DNA of 64,000 bases from positions 1-64,000 of the forward strand of contig NZ_RCUW01000001.1 of NCBI RefSeq assembly GCF_003667525.1. The letters run 5' to 3'. Every line of letters starts with the position of its first letter. Positions within the stretch are counted from its first letter, which is position 1. Below, in pieces: positions 23,474 to 31,533 of the stretch. The translations under genes were made by a program, and so were the position numbers. The notes under the pieces were generated by a model. The model saw only the letters and a list, made by a program, of their open reading frames with translations, did no database searches and was not told where the DNA came from. Source of the stretch: Mycetocola_B reblochoni. GTDB taxonomy: Bacteria > Actinomycetota > Actinomycetes > Actinomycetales > Microbacteriaceae.

Positions 23474-23901
23474 CGGGTCACCTCCGGGGTGTACAGGACC
23501 GTGGCGGGGAGGACCAGGCTCTCGCCGAACTCGTACACGTTCATCCCCCAAACGACCGCGACGACGCCCTGCCTGTCGACCACGACGCTCCCCTTGCGGA
23601 GCCCCAACAGCTCCGCCTTCGAGCGCACGACACGCCTTTCCTTCGCAGCTTCGAGGGCGTCGGCGAGGCGGGACAGCAGTCGCGGCGAGACCACGACCAC
23701 GCCGTCCAGCGAGCGGAACTTCCCCCGTGCCTCTTCGATCAGCTTCTTGTCTGACCAGTCTCGGAACCGGTGACGTTCCTGCTCCCACTCGCACTCTCCG
23801 AAGTAATCCACGGCACCGCAGAAGATGGGGTCTCTGGCGCTCTGGCTTGCTCGGATCGCGGCCTGGCTTTCACCACACTGCAAGCAGTCCCGCTCGCTCA
23901 T
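23470..23901 (-). CDS. Phage protein with N-terminal CxxC and beta-barrel-like end
   Basis: This encodes 143 residues. It starts SERDCLQCGESQ (CxxC), followed by FCGAVDYFGECEWEQERHRF (possible zinc site). The C-terminal half (VVVDRQGVVAVVWGMNVYEFGESLVLPATVLY) looks like a small beta-barrel. It overlaps neighbours by 4 bp on both sides. Function is unknown. Confidence 0.55.
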   Translation of the reverse strand: MSERDCLQCGESQAAIRASQSARDPIFCGAVDYFGECEWEQERHRFRDWSDKKLIEEARGKFRSLDGVVVVSPRLLSRLADALEAAKERRVVRSKAELLGLRKGSVVVDRQGVVAVVWGMNVYEFGESLVLPATVLYTPEVTR

Positions 23902-24152
23902 GACAGCCCCAGCGCCTTCCTAATGTCGGCTTTTGCGGCATCAAATCTCGGGTCATCGAGAATGTCCGAGTCCGCCTGGTACAGCGCGATGAGGTTGGCG
24001 ATGCGCTGTTGCTCCGCGAGAGCGAGGGTCGCGTGAACCTGGGCGAGTTGCGTTGTAAGCATTGCTCGGTCGTCGTTCATGGCGCCACGCTCGGCCATGG
24101 TCTCCTCAGTCCAGGCAACAGCTTCCCGTGCGTGGTCGATGTGCTCAGTCAC
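23898..24152 (-). CDS. Small coiled-coil phage protein
   Basis: This encodes 84 residues, mostly helical (TQLAQVHATLALAEQQRIANLIALY), acidic near the C-terminus. It is in the overlapping early gene chain. No family is recognised. Confidence 0.5.
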   Translation of the reverse strand: MTEHIDHAREAVAWTEETMAERGAMNDDRAMLTTQLAQVHATLALAEQQRIANLIALYQADSDILDDPRFDAAKADIRKALGLS

Positions 24153-24346
24153 GCTTCCACCGCCTTGATCGTCGCGTCGAGGCGATACCTCGCGACGAGG
24201 GAAGCTTCTGGAAGCCTGTACTGCTCAACGAGCAGCCCGGCCTCGTCGCGCCCGTAGGCGAACTCCTCGGCGAGCTCGTTTGCGAGGCTCAGGTCCTCCT
24301 GCAGGTCGTCGAGGGTGAATGGCTTGTGGTCGATGTTCTCGGTCAT
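24149..24346 (-). CDS. Small acidic phage protein
   Basis: This encodes 65 residues from ATG 24346 overlapping the upstream stop, with DDLQEDLSLANELAEEF helix and a basic C-terminus. An upstream in-frame extension is Arg/Pro rich and is the antisense image of the neighbouring gene, so it was not used. Function is unknown. Confidence 0.5.
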   Translation of the reverse strand: MTENIDHKPFTLDDLQEDLSLANELAEEFAYGRDEAGLLVEQYRLPEASLVARYRLDATIKAVEA

Positions 24347-25080
24347 GCTGGTTCTCCTTCGAGGTAGGCGGTCATGGCGTCGTCTTGGGTGTTGTGTGCC
24401 CAGGGGCATGACCGGCATTGGTATTGGGTGGGGTCGCCGGGGATTGGTGGTGGTGTGGCGATGACGGTTTTCATGCCGCAGTTGGGGCAGGGGGCGTCGG
24501 CGATGTAGGGCTTTTGTGTGCGGGGCCATCGTTCGGTTGCACGGTGGATGGTCCAGCCACGGCCGTAGAGGATGGTGTTGATGGTGTCGGCGGCGAAGCG
24601 TCCGTTGAGGATCGTTTGCGCGTGTTCGATGAGGTATTCGGCCGCCGAGCCGACGTACATGTAGGCGAGTTCCGCACTAGCGCCGGCTGGTACGTGGTCA
24701 CGCCACCCCCGGTAATCGGTTTGGTCGCCGTGGAACTCCGCCTGACCGATCACTAGCTGGGTGATTTGGTCGGCGGCGTCTACAGCGTTGAGGTCCAACG
24801 GTGCAGGCGCGTGAACGCGACTGGTGGATACTCGTTCGCCGTACTGTGCCGCCTTCATCGGGTCGATGACCGTTCTGAGATGCGCCACCAAATCGGCGAC
24901 GATCTCGAGCCCCCCGATGAACCGGTCCCAGTCCTGCTGGCACACGAGCACGCCCGGTCTCGCCATCACCGGCAAGCACCCTGCACACTCTGCGGCCCCG
25001 GAGAGCACACGGTCACGCAAACACTGCGCCGTGTGCTCCCCCGGGATAGTGCAGCCCCTCACGCAGGTGCGTTCGTTCAT
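24343..25080 (-). CDS. Phage protein with two zinc-binding clusters
   Basis: This encodes 245 residues. The N-terminal cluster is CVRGC...C...CAGC (residues 5-35). The C-terminal zinc ribbon is CPNCG...CRSCPW (about 195-230). Between them lies a long helical segment (LEIVADLVAHLRTVIDPMKAA). A layout of two Cys clusters flanking helices is recurrent in actinophage early regions. DNA binding is likely but unproven. It overlaps the methyltransferase stop by 4 bp. Confidence 0.6.
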   Translation of the reverse strand: MNERTCVRGCTIPGEHTAQCLRDRVLSGAAECAGCLPVMARPGVLVCQQDWDRFIGGLEIVADLVAHLRTVIDPMKAAQYGERVSTSRVHAPAPLDLNAVDAADQITQLVIGQAEFHGDQTDYRGWRDHVPAGASAELAYMYVGSAAEYLIEHAQTILNGRFAADTINTILYGRGWTIHRATERWPRTQKPYIADAPCPNCGMKTVIATPPPIPGDPTQYQCRSCPWAHNTQDDAMTAYLEGEPA

Positions 25081-26252
25081 GCTGTGTCGCTCCAATCTCC
25101 GAAGAGGGACTGCTGGATCGGCGTCCCGAGCCGTTTGCGGATGAGGGGCAGGTGGTCGGCTTCGAGCTCGATCCCGACCGCGTTGAACCCCTCGATCAGG
25201 GCGGCTTCGAGGGTCGTCCCGGACCCGGCGAACGGGTCAAGCACAGTGCCGCCTGGCGGGGTGATGAGGCGCACGAGGTACCGCATCAGGGCGAGCGGCT
25301 TCACCGTGGCGTGCGCGACACCGTCAACCACGGGACGCTCGTCCGCGCCAGCCTTCGCGACGTAGAAGAACCGGGACGCGCCGCCGATGTCGTCGTACTC
25401 CGCACCGGTCGCGGTCATGCCCCACCCGTCACCGCTCTTTCCGCTGCGGGGTTTGCCCTTGCGCGATGTGGTGACGCCGGTCTGCTTGTCGAGCTCGGCG
25501 GCTTGCGATTCGTCCAGGATCACGTTCGACGGGAACCGGCCCGCATCGTGCGGCGCGTACGGGGTCGTCTGGTTAATGACGCCCATGGCGACCCGCTCGT
25601 GTGCGTAGTCGAGCAGCTTGTCGCGCCCGTACTCGGTGCGGTCACCGTCACCCCGACCGATCCTGCTGGCGTCGATGTTCAGAGCCCCAGTCCCGTGCGC
25701 GAGGACGTTCGCGGCGACCGTCCCGTCCGATGGCTTTCGAGCGACCACGACAGGCTCGAACGCAGGCTTGAGCGCCGTCCCCCAGCCGGCCCACTTCTCG
25801 GCCTCAGCGGTGGCGGGTGCACCCTTTTCGGTCCGCTCGTAGTTCCCGCCAGACATGGCTCCGTTCCCCGAAACGACTGCCCCCGCCCTTCCGCGCCTGA
25901 TGCCCGCCGCCTTGTCAATTGCCTTGGCGACGTCCATCGACTTCGGGAACCCGGACCCGTACATCCACGCGATGCTTTCGCGGATCTCGAACCCGGCGTC
26001 CTCCACCGCGACGGCGAGGCGATGCCAGGTGCGTGTTGCGCCGAACGCGAGCAGGTGCCCGCCTGGCTTCAACACCCGGAGGGCTTGTGCCCACACCTCC
26101 GGGTCGTACGCGATGCCCGACGAATCCCACCCCTTGCCCATGAAGCCGAGCTCGTAGGGCGGGTCCGTGACGATCGCGTCGACCGAGGCATCCGGCATGC
26201 CCGCCATGACCGTGCGGCAGTCGCCGGCGTGGAGGGTCAGTTGACGGTCCAT
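25077..26252 (-). CDS. DNA methyltransferase (N6-adenine/N4-cytosine, beta-type order)
   Basis: This encodes 391 residues. TDPPYELG (DPPY at 30-33) is the catalytic motif and precedes the SAM-binding motif VLDPFAGSGTT near residue 340, the order of beta-class amino-methyltransferases. A large central insertion (about residues 110-290) contains WAGWGTALKPAFEPVVVARKP and presumably holds target recognition. No restriction nuclease gene neighbours it, so it is a solitary phage methylase, likely protecting phage DNA from host restriction. Confidence 0.88.
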   Translation of the reverse strand: MDRQLTLHAGDCRTVMAGMPDASVDAIVTDPPYELGFMGKGWDSSGIAYDPEVWAQALRVLKPGGHLLAFGATRTWHRLAVAVEDAGFEIRESIAWMYGSGFPKSMDVAKAIDKAAGIRRGRAGAVVSGNGAMSGGNYERTEKGAPATAEAEKWAGWGTALKPAFEPVVVARKPSDGTVAANVLAHGTGALNIDASRIGRGDGDRTEYGRDKLLDYAHERVAMGVINQTTPYAPHDAGRFPSNVILDESQAAELDKQTGVTTSRKGKPRSGKSGDGWGMTATGAEYDDIGGASRFFYVAKAGADERPVVDGVAHATVKPLALMRYLVRLITPPGGTVLDPFAGSGTTLEAALIEGFNAVGIELEADHLPLIRKRLGTPIQQSLFGDWSDTA

Positions 26253-26491
26253 GATGATGCCTCCGCTCTGGCGTGTGGGTTGGTGTTGAGGTATTGGCAC
26301 CCGGCTTCGTGGCGTGTGACGGGGGTGGTGCGGTCGGGGTCGTTTTTGCATCCGAGTGCGGATTTGCCTGTGGGGTTGTTGGAGCTGTGCCCGCAGTGGT
26401 GTCCTTGGTGTTCGGGTGGTGTGGTGTCGGGTGCCCATCCGGTGGATTCGTGGTTGACGAAGGTGTGTGATCGGGCGGCGCGGATGTGCAT
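26237..26491 (-). CDS. Small Cys/His-rich protein
   Basis: This encodes 84 residues. The motif HHCGHSSNNPTGKSALGCKNDPD followed by HEAGCQY could form one zinc site. The start overlaps the SSB stop and the end overlaps the methyltransferase start, so it fits the operon. Function is unknown. Confidence 0.5.
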   Translation of the reverse strand: MHIRAARSHTFVNHESTGWAPDTTPPEHQGHHCGHSSNNPTGKSALGCKNDPDRTTPVTRHEAGCQYLNTNPHARAEASSWTVN

Positions 26492-27009
26492 CAGAAGGGG
26501 GTCTCTTCGTTGAAGGCGGGCTGGTTGTTGGCCCGCTGTTGGGTGGCGTTCGTGGCGGGGCGCTGGGTGGCGTTCTGCGGGGTCGGGATCGGCGTCGAGC
26601 CCCCACCGCCCGCGGAACCGTTATTCGCGCCACTTTGGCCCTGCTGACGGTTAATGCGGGACATCTGAGCCGTCGCATGCCGCAACGACGCACCAACCTC
26701 GATCACATGCAGCTCGATCACCGACCGCTTCTGCCCGTCCTTTTCATACGAACGCTGACGAAGCTCGCCCTGCACAACCACGCGATCACCCTTGTGGAGG
26801 CTGCTCGCGACGTTCTCCCCCAGATCCCGCCATGCCGACGCACGCAGGAACAGCGCTTCCCCGTCCTCCCACTCGTTGGCCTGCTTATCGAACACCCGCG
26901 GCGTGGATGCGACTGTGAAGTTCGCGACTGCTGCACCGCCCTGCGTGTATCTCAGTTCGGGGTCGGCGGTTAGGTTCCCGATGACGGTGATTACGGTTTC
27001 GTTTGCCAT
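26491..27009 (-). CDS. ssb: Single-stranded DNA-binding protein
   Basis: This encodes 172 residues. Residues 1-110 form the OB fold: VITVIGNLTADPELRYTQGG, FTVASTPR, FLRASAWRDLGENVASSLHKGDRVVVQGELRQRSYE. A Gly/Gln/Asn linker leads to the acidic tip EETPF used for partner binding. It coats single-stranded DNA in phage replication and recombination with the YqaJ exonuclease. A terminator precedes it, implying some independent control. Confidence 0.93.
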   Translation of the reverse strand: MANETVITVIGNLTADPELRYTQGGAAVANFTVASTPRVFDKQANEWEDGEALFLRASAWRDLGENVASSLHKGDRVVVQGELRQRSYEKDGQKRSVIELHVIEVGASLRHATAQMSRINRQQGQSGANNGSAGGGGSTPIPTPQNATQRPATNATQQRANNQPAFNEETPF

Positions 27010-27039
27010 GTTGTGTTGCCTCCTTGGGGCATAAAAAAT

Positions 27040-27065
27040 GACCCTCGCCCGTGGTTGGCGGGGTC
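27040..27065 (-). terminator. Terminator ahead of ssb
   Basis: On the minus strand GACCCCGCC pairs with GGCGAGGGTC (one bulged base) and is followed by a run of six T. It separates the replication initiator group from ssb and would make ssb expression partly independent. Confidence 0.75.
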
Positions 27066-27083
27066 GTGAAGTGTTCGGTTTTG

Positions 27084-27419
27084 TTAGGCGGCGTGTTTGC
27101 GGCGCCGGTATTCCTGTAGTTGCTGCTCGAGGTCGGACGGTTCAGGTCTGGCACGGTGTTGTGCTGCTTCGCGGGCGGCACACCACTCGTCCACTTCCGC
27201 GAGCATCGACCCCTCACGGATGGCCTGCGCTTCACCAGGCCACCTGCGCGCCTCCATCACGTTGCGGCCCTCCCACGCGTAGAACGCACGTGCCGCACGC
27301 TCAGACCGTGTACCAGGCCGTTCAACATCCGTGGGTGCTCCGAAGCGTTCCTGCTCGAGACGGGCCGGACGCTTCGACACATGAGCCAGGAACGCAGCAA
27401 ACGGGTCGAAGTCACTCAT
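27084..27419 (-). CDS. Phage replication-region protein of unknown function
   Basis: This encodes 111 residues, helical and charged (DPFAAFLAHVSKRPARLEQERFG start; QQLQEYRRRKHAA end). It overlaps the putative loader gene and ends the replication sub-operon before a terminator. No motif is recognised. Confidence 0.55.
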   Translation of the reverse strand: MSDFDPFAAFLAHVSKRPARLEQERFGAPTDVERPGTRSERAARAFYAWEGRNVMEARRWPGEAQAIREGSMLAEVDEWCAAREAAQHRARPEPSDLEQQLQEYRRRKHAA

Positions 27420-27720
27420 CGGGTATCCATCCGCAGTGGACGCAGCATCCGCCGAGTACCTTGTGGGTGCATGTTGCGGCGGTTGGGAGTTCACGGTTCG
27501 GGATCGCACGCTCCTGCATGCGACGCACGTTCCGGATCAGGTGCGCCGGCAGTAGGTAGTCGGTGGACTCTTGCCGGTGCGTCTTCACCGCCGCGATCGC
27601 ATCCGAGTAGCCCAGGTGCCCGATCGTGTCGTGCCATTCAGCTAGCACAAGCTTGTCGACCTGCCGGTTATCGCCTAACTGGATTTTCGCCAACACTCTG
27701 GCGCATTCTTCCAACGTCAT
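27412..27720 (-). CDS. Putative helicase-loader-type replication protein
   Basis: This encodes 102 residues. The N-terminal helices (ECARVLAKIQLGDNRQVDKLVLAEWHDTIGHLGYSDAIAAVK) resemble the G39P/loader-type domain found after phage replication initiators. The C-terminus has CTHKVLGGCCVHCG, a likely zinc knuckle. The ATG overlaps the initiator stop. Assignment rests on position and helix pattern. Confidence 0.5.
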   Translation of the reverse strand: MTLEECARVLAKIQLGDNRQVDKLVLAEWHDTIGHLGYSDAIAAVKTHRQESTDYLLPAHLIRNVRRMQERAIPNRELPTAATCTHKVLGGCCVHCGWIPDE

Positions 27721-28502
27721 TCGAGCTCCAATAGGTCGGTGGCAAGTGTGCGTCCGAGGTTCGTTGTTTGTGCTGCACGCTCTGCGGGTGCTTGCCTTGT
27801 GCGCTTGTTGGCGTGGTCCCCCTGTTTGCGGCGCATCCAATTCCGCCATGTGGCGTCCCAGTCCTTCTTGACGCCCTTCTGCCCTGGCTGAGCGATCCAG
27901 TAGTCCACGAAGGCTTCATGCTCGGCCCGGACGTCAACGTTGGGTGCGTCGGCGCGCATCTTGTCGATGGTCTCTTGCGATGGCATCCAGTCCTTCGAGA
28001 GACGTGCACCACGGCTAGTGGTGCTCTCTCTACCTTTAGGTAGAGAGTTATCTATCTCTATCTCTATCTCTATCTCTGCTTTTCTCTGGGTACCCGAGTG
28101 GGTTTGCGACTGGGGTACCGACTGGGTATCCGACTCGGTAACCGACTGGGTTTTTTTGGGGCGCCCGCCACGTCTACCATTCGCATGATTCCGGGCTTTT
28201 CGCTCCTCAATGTCCGCACGGGTCTCGTTCATGTCCGCATACCCGTGCAACAGGTAGGTGCCGTCACCGTTATCGATCAATGAGGGCGCTTCGGGGTCGT
28301 TCTGCAACAACTCCGAAACCGACTCATAACCCAGTCGGTTAGCGACTCGGTTTGGGATGACACCGTCCGTCGCGTACTTCCTCGCGTACGCCATCATCTC
28401 CACGTGCGCACGAAACGCCCGATCCGACAACCCCACGATCTTCGGATGATCCGGGTAGTCAATATCCAGCCGAATGAACAGCCGCCTGTCCTTCTCCGCC
28501 AA
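27717..28502 (-). CDS. Replication initiator (phage replisome organiser type)
   Basis: This encodes 261 residues from TTG 28502, chosen for its perfect AAGGAGG ribosome-binding site. Residues 1-110 (RRLFIRLDIDYPDHPKIVGLSDRAFRAHVEMMAYARKYATDGVIP) match the winged-helix N-terminus of phage replication organisers. A low-complexity linker (about 135-170) holds the tail of a (Glu-Ile)4 tract. The C-terminus (EAFVDYWIAQPGQKGVKKDWDATWRNWMRR) is the common C-terminal motif of DnaD-like or replisome proteins. It would melt the phage origin and recruit helicase with the next gene. Confidence 0.7.
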   Translation of the reverse strand: MAEKDRRLFIRLDIDYPDHPKIVGLSDRAFRAHVEMMAYARKYATDGVIPNRVANRLGYESVSELLQNDPEAPSLIDNGDGTYLLHGYADMNETRADIEERKARNHANGRRGGRPKKTQSVTESDTQSVPQSQTHSGTQRKAEIEIEIEIDNSLPKGRESTTSRGARLSKDWMPSQETIDKMRADAPNVDVRAEHEAFVDYWIAQPGQKGVKKDWDATWRNWMRRKQGDHANKRTRQAPAERAAQTTNLGRTLATDLLELE

Positions 28503-28604
28503 ATCTCTCCTCCTTTCATTTATGTCTAAAACGCCTAATGCGTTTAATGCTTTTAGGTACCTAGATGAACTCCGAGCTCTTTTCGAGAAGCCCGATTTTG
28601 GTGA

Positions 28605-28610
28605 TAAAAT
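28605..28610 (+). promoter_or_regulatory. -10 box (TAAAAT) for gene at 28617
   Basis: TAAAAT is close to the TATAAT consensus and ends 6 nt before ATG 28617, consistent with a leaderless transcript. No convincing -35 box is visible. Confidence 0.6.
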
Positions 28611-28616
28611 GGCAAG

Positions 28617-28826
28617 ATGAACACCGTTTATCGCCTGAATAGCAATCCCAGTTCCCCCGCAATCACCAAGACGATCAACGGCCGTGAGTACACGCTTATG
28701 CGACTCGCTCCCGGCAATGCCAGCTTCGGCGACATCGGCGGCATCGCCTGGGTCACCGACGACGGTTCGTCCCAGGAAGCACCCACCGCCGATGAGCTCG
28801 CCACATTTGGAGATGATTCGGCCTAG
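28617..28826 (+). CDS. Small rightward prophage protein (putative moron)
   Basis: This encodes 69 residues (MNTVYRLNSNPSSPAITKTI start; acidic C-terminus ADELATFGDDSA). It reads against the early operon and ends with a 4-bp overlap of the convergent recombination gene. It has its own leaderless-type promoter, so it can be expressed in the lysogen while leftward genes are repressed. No domain is recognised. The strand choice is supported by the promoter and by the absence of a leftward gene over 28503-28822. Confidence 0.6.
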   Translation: MNTVYRLNSNPSSPAITKTINGREYTLMRLAPGNASFGDIGGIAWVTDDGSSQEAPTADELATFGDDSA

Positions 28827-29389
28827 CCCTCCGCTACCTCCTGCAGTTCGTCCTTGCGCTTGTCTTTCGCGGCGATCACTGTCGGGTTGCCCGTGACACC
28901 GGCTGCCGCTGCTGCCTGCCATGCCTCCTGCAACTCGGGGAGGCTGGCAGCAGCAGCAAACGCCGAAAGATGCGGCTGGGTAGGATCATCGAGCGGCTCG
29001 AGCGGAACTCGCGCTCTCGTTCCCGCGCCGGCCGAAACCTCAACGATGCGAGGCGCTTCGAGACCAGACATGTGGCTGAGCCTCACACCCCCAACCGCCT
29101 TGCCTCCATACTTGATCGACGGGTCGCCGTACAGTCGCATCCGGCGACCGATCCATTCGCGGGCCTGCTTGCCCCAGACCTTCGCGATCACCCGGCTGAT
29201 GATCTTCCCCGGCTTCAACGGCTGACCAGGGAACTCCATGAAGTGAATGATCAGCTGCGTCTCGGAAACACTGATCTTTGCCTGTTCCACACGAGCCAAT
29301 GTCACTTCCATCGGCCCCGACTCCACATGAGCGAACGTCAACTGGTCACTCTTGGGAGCAAGCGCATCCGTCACATCATCTGCGTCCAC
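28823..29389 (-). CDS. Recombination-cluster protein, conserved actinophage family
   Basis: This encodes 188 residues from GTG 29389 (GAGG ribosome-binding site; a TTG at 29401 is possible). FAHVESGPMEVTLARVEQAKI and VWGKQAREWIGRRMRLYGDPSIKYGGKAVGGVRLSHMS are recognisable as a family that accompanies YqaJ exonucleases in phages where a RecT/ERF annealase would be expected. The C-terminal helical part (LPELQEAWQAAAAAGV) resembles annealase tails. A role as single-strand annealing or DNA-binding partner is inference. Confidence 0.6.
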   Translation of the reverse strand: MDADDVTDALAPKSDQLTFAHVESGPMEVTLARVEQAKISVSETQLIIHFMEFPGQPLKPGKIISRVIAKVWGKQAREWIGRRMRLYGDPSIKYGGKAVGGVRLSHMSGLEAPRIVEVSAGAGTRARVPLEPLDDPTQPHLSAFAAAASLPELQEAWQAAAAAGVTGNPTVIAAKDKRKDELQEVAEG

Positions 29390-29390
29390 A

Positions 29391-30074
29391 TCACACCTCA
29401 ATATCGTCTAGGTCGTCGTTTTCTTCTCGTGGCTCCGTCTCGGGGAACCCTGCGACCGCGGCGGTGAAGCGTTCGATCGTTTCTGCCATGTCCTTCTCGA
29501 ACTGTTCAGCGGCCGCTTCGATCGCGTCGAACCATGCCGGGTCGGGGAACACTCGCTTCACCCACAACGGCAGGCCGGCACTGTACGAGACGTAGTCAAT
29601 CCAGGACCGGCCTGTAACGAACAAGCCCGCCTGCAGTTGAGCCATGTTCTCTGCGGGCGGGCTGTCATCCAGGACCGTTTGGATGTGCTTCTTCGGTTTT
29701 CGTGACTTGATCTCGATGAGGCCGTCATCACCGACTAGGCCGTCTGGGGAGTAGCCGAGCCTGAACGTGTTGGTGCGGAGCTCGAACATGCCCAGTTCGG
29801 TTACTGGGGCGTACGAGTCCTCGTAGTAGGCGCGGGCGATGGGTTCGTCCTCGGTCCCGCGTCTCATGTCCGCTGTGGGCGGCAGGAAGTCGACCTGCCC
29901 GCTGATACGTTCGCCGGCCAGCGACCGAACCAACGATCGTGCGGTGTCGTTCCTCGCGACCTTCAACGTCGGCGTGACCAACTGCCCGGCCACGGAAGCC
30001 GTGAGCAGGCCACACCGGGCCTGCAACCACTCGTCCGTACCCTGCTCCACGTCGTGAGCAATCAGACCAATCAT
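29391..30074 (-). CDS. YqaJ-type exonuclease (phage recombination)
   Basis: This encodes 227 residues. The lambda-exonuclease fold motifs are present: GTDEWLQARCGLLTAS near the N-terminus, RGTEDEPIAR (72-81), GYSPDGL with Asp111, EIKSRKPKKH with Glu121 and Lys123, and QLQAG. These form the PD-(D/E)XK metal site. It digests one strand of double-stranded DNA ends to feed recombination. The neighbouring 28823 gene and SSB complete a phage recombination set. Confidence 0.88.
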   Translation of the reverse strand: MIGLIAHDVEQGTDEWLQARCGLLTASVAGQLVTPTLKVARNDTARSLVRSLAGERISGQVDFLPPTADMRRGTEDEPIARAYYEDSYAPVTELGMFELRTNTFRLGYSPDGLVGDDGLIEIKSRKPKKHIQTVLDDSPPAENMAQLQAGLFVTGRSWIDYVSYSAGLPLWVKRVFPDPAWFDAIEAAAEQFEKDMAETIERFTAAVAGFPETEPREENDDLDDIEV

Positions 30075-30547
30075 CGTGCGACCTCCTGCCCGCCCTCGTA
30101 GAGCTTCACCCAGCCGTGCTCGCGGATCGCATTCTGGATCTCCTTGGTGGTGTGCCAGGAGGTGTTCGAGCCGGGCCGATGGGCGAGCCAGGGGAACGCT
30201 TCCCCGGTGCCGCCCGAAAGGAACACGGCGCGGTCGGTGAAGGCGGTCTTGCTCCCCCAGACCTCGCCGGGCTTCGGGTCGAACGGCGGCTCCCGCTTGA
30301 TGACAGCCAGGAGGGTGAGATGGGGCCGGCTGCCGATCCAGATGCCATTAATGCTCAGGCGTTGCCCTGACACCGTGGCGAGGTCGCCGTACTTGTTGGC
30401 GAAGAGGCCAGATTCAACGCTCTTGCCAGCGGGCGCGTCACAGTGGCGATAGACGATCCTGTCGTGCTCGGTGAGGTCGCGGATAGCGGCCTCGCGAGCG
30501 TCCGCCGTCTGCTCGACCTCGATGCGGGTCTCGTTGGTGGTGGTCAT
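30071..30547 (-). CDS. Phage early protein of unknown function
   Basis: This encodes 158 residues from ATG 30547 overlapping the upstream stop. An N-terminal helix (REAAIRDLTEHDRIVYRH) precedes beta-rich segments (FPWLAHRPGSNTSWHTTKEIQNAIREHGWVKLYEGG). No named family is recognised. The gene is within the recombination operon. Confidence 0.55.
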   Translation of the reverse strand: MTTTNETRIEVEQTADAREAAIRDLTEHDRIVYRHCDAPAGKSVESGLFANKYGDLATVSGQRLSINGIWIGSRPHLTLLAVIKREPPFDPKPGEVWGSKTAFTDRAVFLSGGTGEAFPWLAHRPGSNTSWHTTKEIQNAIREHGWVKLYEGGQEVAR

Positions 30548-30738
30548 GGCTGGACCTCCCAAATGTCCCAGTCGTACTCGGTGCGGATGGCGGTTGAGCG
30601 CGGGTACTCCCCGACCAGGAAGTAGTTTCGGTAGATCGCCGTGACCGTGCCCTCGACCAGGATTTGCTCATGGGTGGCACGAACCGTGGTCCCGATCCGC
30701 ACCTCCTCATGCCTGATCTGCTTGCCCTGTGTGCTCAT
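30544..30738 (-). CDS. Small SH3-like phage protein
   Basis: This encodes 64 residues with EVRIGTTVRATHEQILVEGTVTAIY...DWDIWEVQP, a strand order like a small SH3 barrel. It overlaps both neighbours by 4 bp. Function is unknown. Confidence 0.55.
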   Translation of the reverse strand: MSTQGKQIRHEEVRIGTTVRATHEQILVEGTVTAIYRNYFLVGEYPRSTAIRTEYDWDIWEVQP

Positions 30739-31130
30739 GCTGTTTCTCCTTCTTGAATCTCTGTGACGCGCAACACCATGTGCGCTTTGTCTGGTCTTCC
30801 CGGCTCACCGGGCGGGTGGTAGATGATTACCGGCATGCGCTTGTCCATGAACTGTGGTGTGTCGTCCGGGGCGATGCCTGCGTCGACCAGCCCGTCTGCG
30901 AGGGCTTTCAACGTGGGCACGATGTTGTCCACGTCGCGGCGGTGCGCAGTGAGGACATGCCACTCGAGTTCCACGCGCACACGAGCGACAGGCGGGAAGT
31001 CCCGGAAGTGTGCTGCTGCTACTCGCCGGACAGCCGCGGTGATCTTGGCCTTCTTCGCCCAGTGCAGCCGCTGATTCGCCGTCAACGGGGCACGCTCGTA
31101 CAGGAGCACCTGCGCCCACAGCTCACTCAT
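30735..31130 (-). CDS. RusA-family Holliday junction resolvase
   Basis: This encodes 131 residues. RRDVDNIVPTLKALADGLVDAGIAPDD (residues 64-90) carries the RusA signature: Asp66, Asp68, Asn69, Lys75 and acidic residues at 89-90 that bind metal. It would cut branched DNA before packaging, with the YqaJ exonuclease system downstream. Length matches the family. Confidence 0.85.
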   Translation of the reverse strand: MSELWAQVLLYERAPLTANQRLHWAKKAKITAAVRRVAAAHFRDFPPVARVRVELEWHVLTAHRRDVDNIVPTLKALADGLVDAGIAPDDTPQFMDKRMPVIIYHPPGEPGRPDKAHMVLRVTEIQEGETA

Positions 31131-31293
31131 CGATCGGTCCGACCCATGCGAACGGGGCCGACCACGACGCCGGCATCACAACATGCCACCCCAAATCAGC
31201 CGGCAACAGATGCCCAAACTCGACAACCCACAACTTCCCCCGACGATCCCGATACAAGCCATCACCCAACCCATGCCGAGTCAACGCACCCAC
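31123..31293 (-). CDS. Small phage protein
   Basis: This encodes 56 residues from GTG 31293, or 78 from an ATG at 31359. RRGKLWVVEFGHLLPADLGWHVVMPASWSAPFAWVG looks protein-like, whereas the longer N-terminus is the shifted frame of the membrane gene. It overlaps the RusA start by 8 bp. Function is unknown. Confidence 0.5.
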   Translation of the reverse strand: MGALTRHGLGDGLYRDRRGKLWVVEFGHLLPADLGWHVVMPASWSAPFAWVGPIDE

Positions 31294-31412
31294 CCCCAAA
31301 CCGTCACACCCACCAGCAGCAGCACGCCCACAAACTGGGCGCCACCAAAACCAGCCCACGACACCGAACCCACCAGGCCAGCACCCACACCAACAAACAG
31401 CATGAACACCAC
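31281..31412 (-). CDS. Small two-helix membrane protein
   Basis: This encodes 43 residues from GTG 31412 (GAGGGG ribosome-binding site). Two hydrophobic stretches (VVFMLFVGVGAGLVG and FVGVLLLVGVTVWGW) are separated by a short loop. An upstream extension to 31523 is possible but overlaps the preceding small gene in another frame. Function is unknown. Confidence 0.5.
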   Translation of the reverse strand: MVFMLFVGVGAGLVGSVSWAGFGGAQFVGVLLLVGVTVWGWVR

Positions 31413-31422
31413 CCCGAACCCC

Positions 31423-31533
31423 TCATAACGGGTCGTCGTCCCGCCAGCACAGCCAGTCCTCGACCCGCTGCTTCCGCCACAAATCCGGGTCCCTCTCCCC
31501 CGGCTCTCTGTCATCGAACTCATCCGGGGTCAC
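31423..31533 (-). CDS. Very small charged phage protein
   Basis: This encodes 36 residues from a GTG overlapping the hexapeptide gene stop (GTGA). It reads VTPDEFDDREPGERDPDLW, then RKQRVEDWLCWRDDDPL. The acidic and Trp-rich composition and exact overlap support a real gene in the translationally coupled chain. Confidence 0.55.
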   Translation of the reverse strand: MTPDEFDDREPGERDPDLWRKQRVEDWLCWRDDDPL

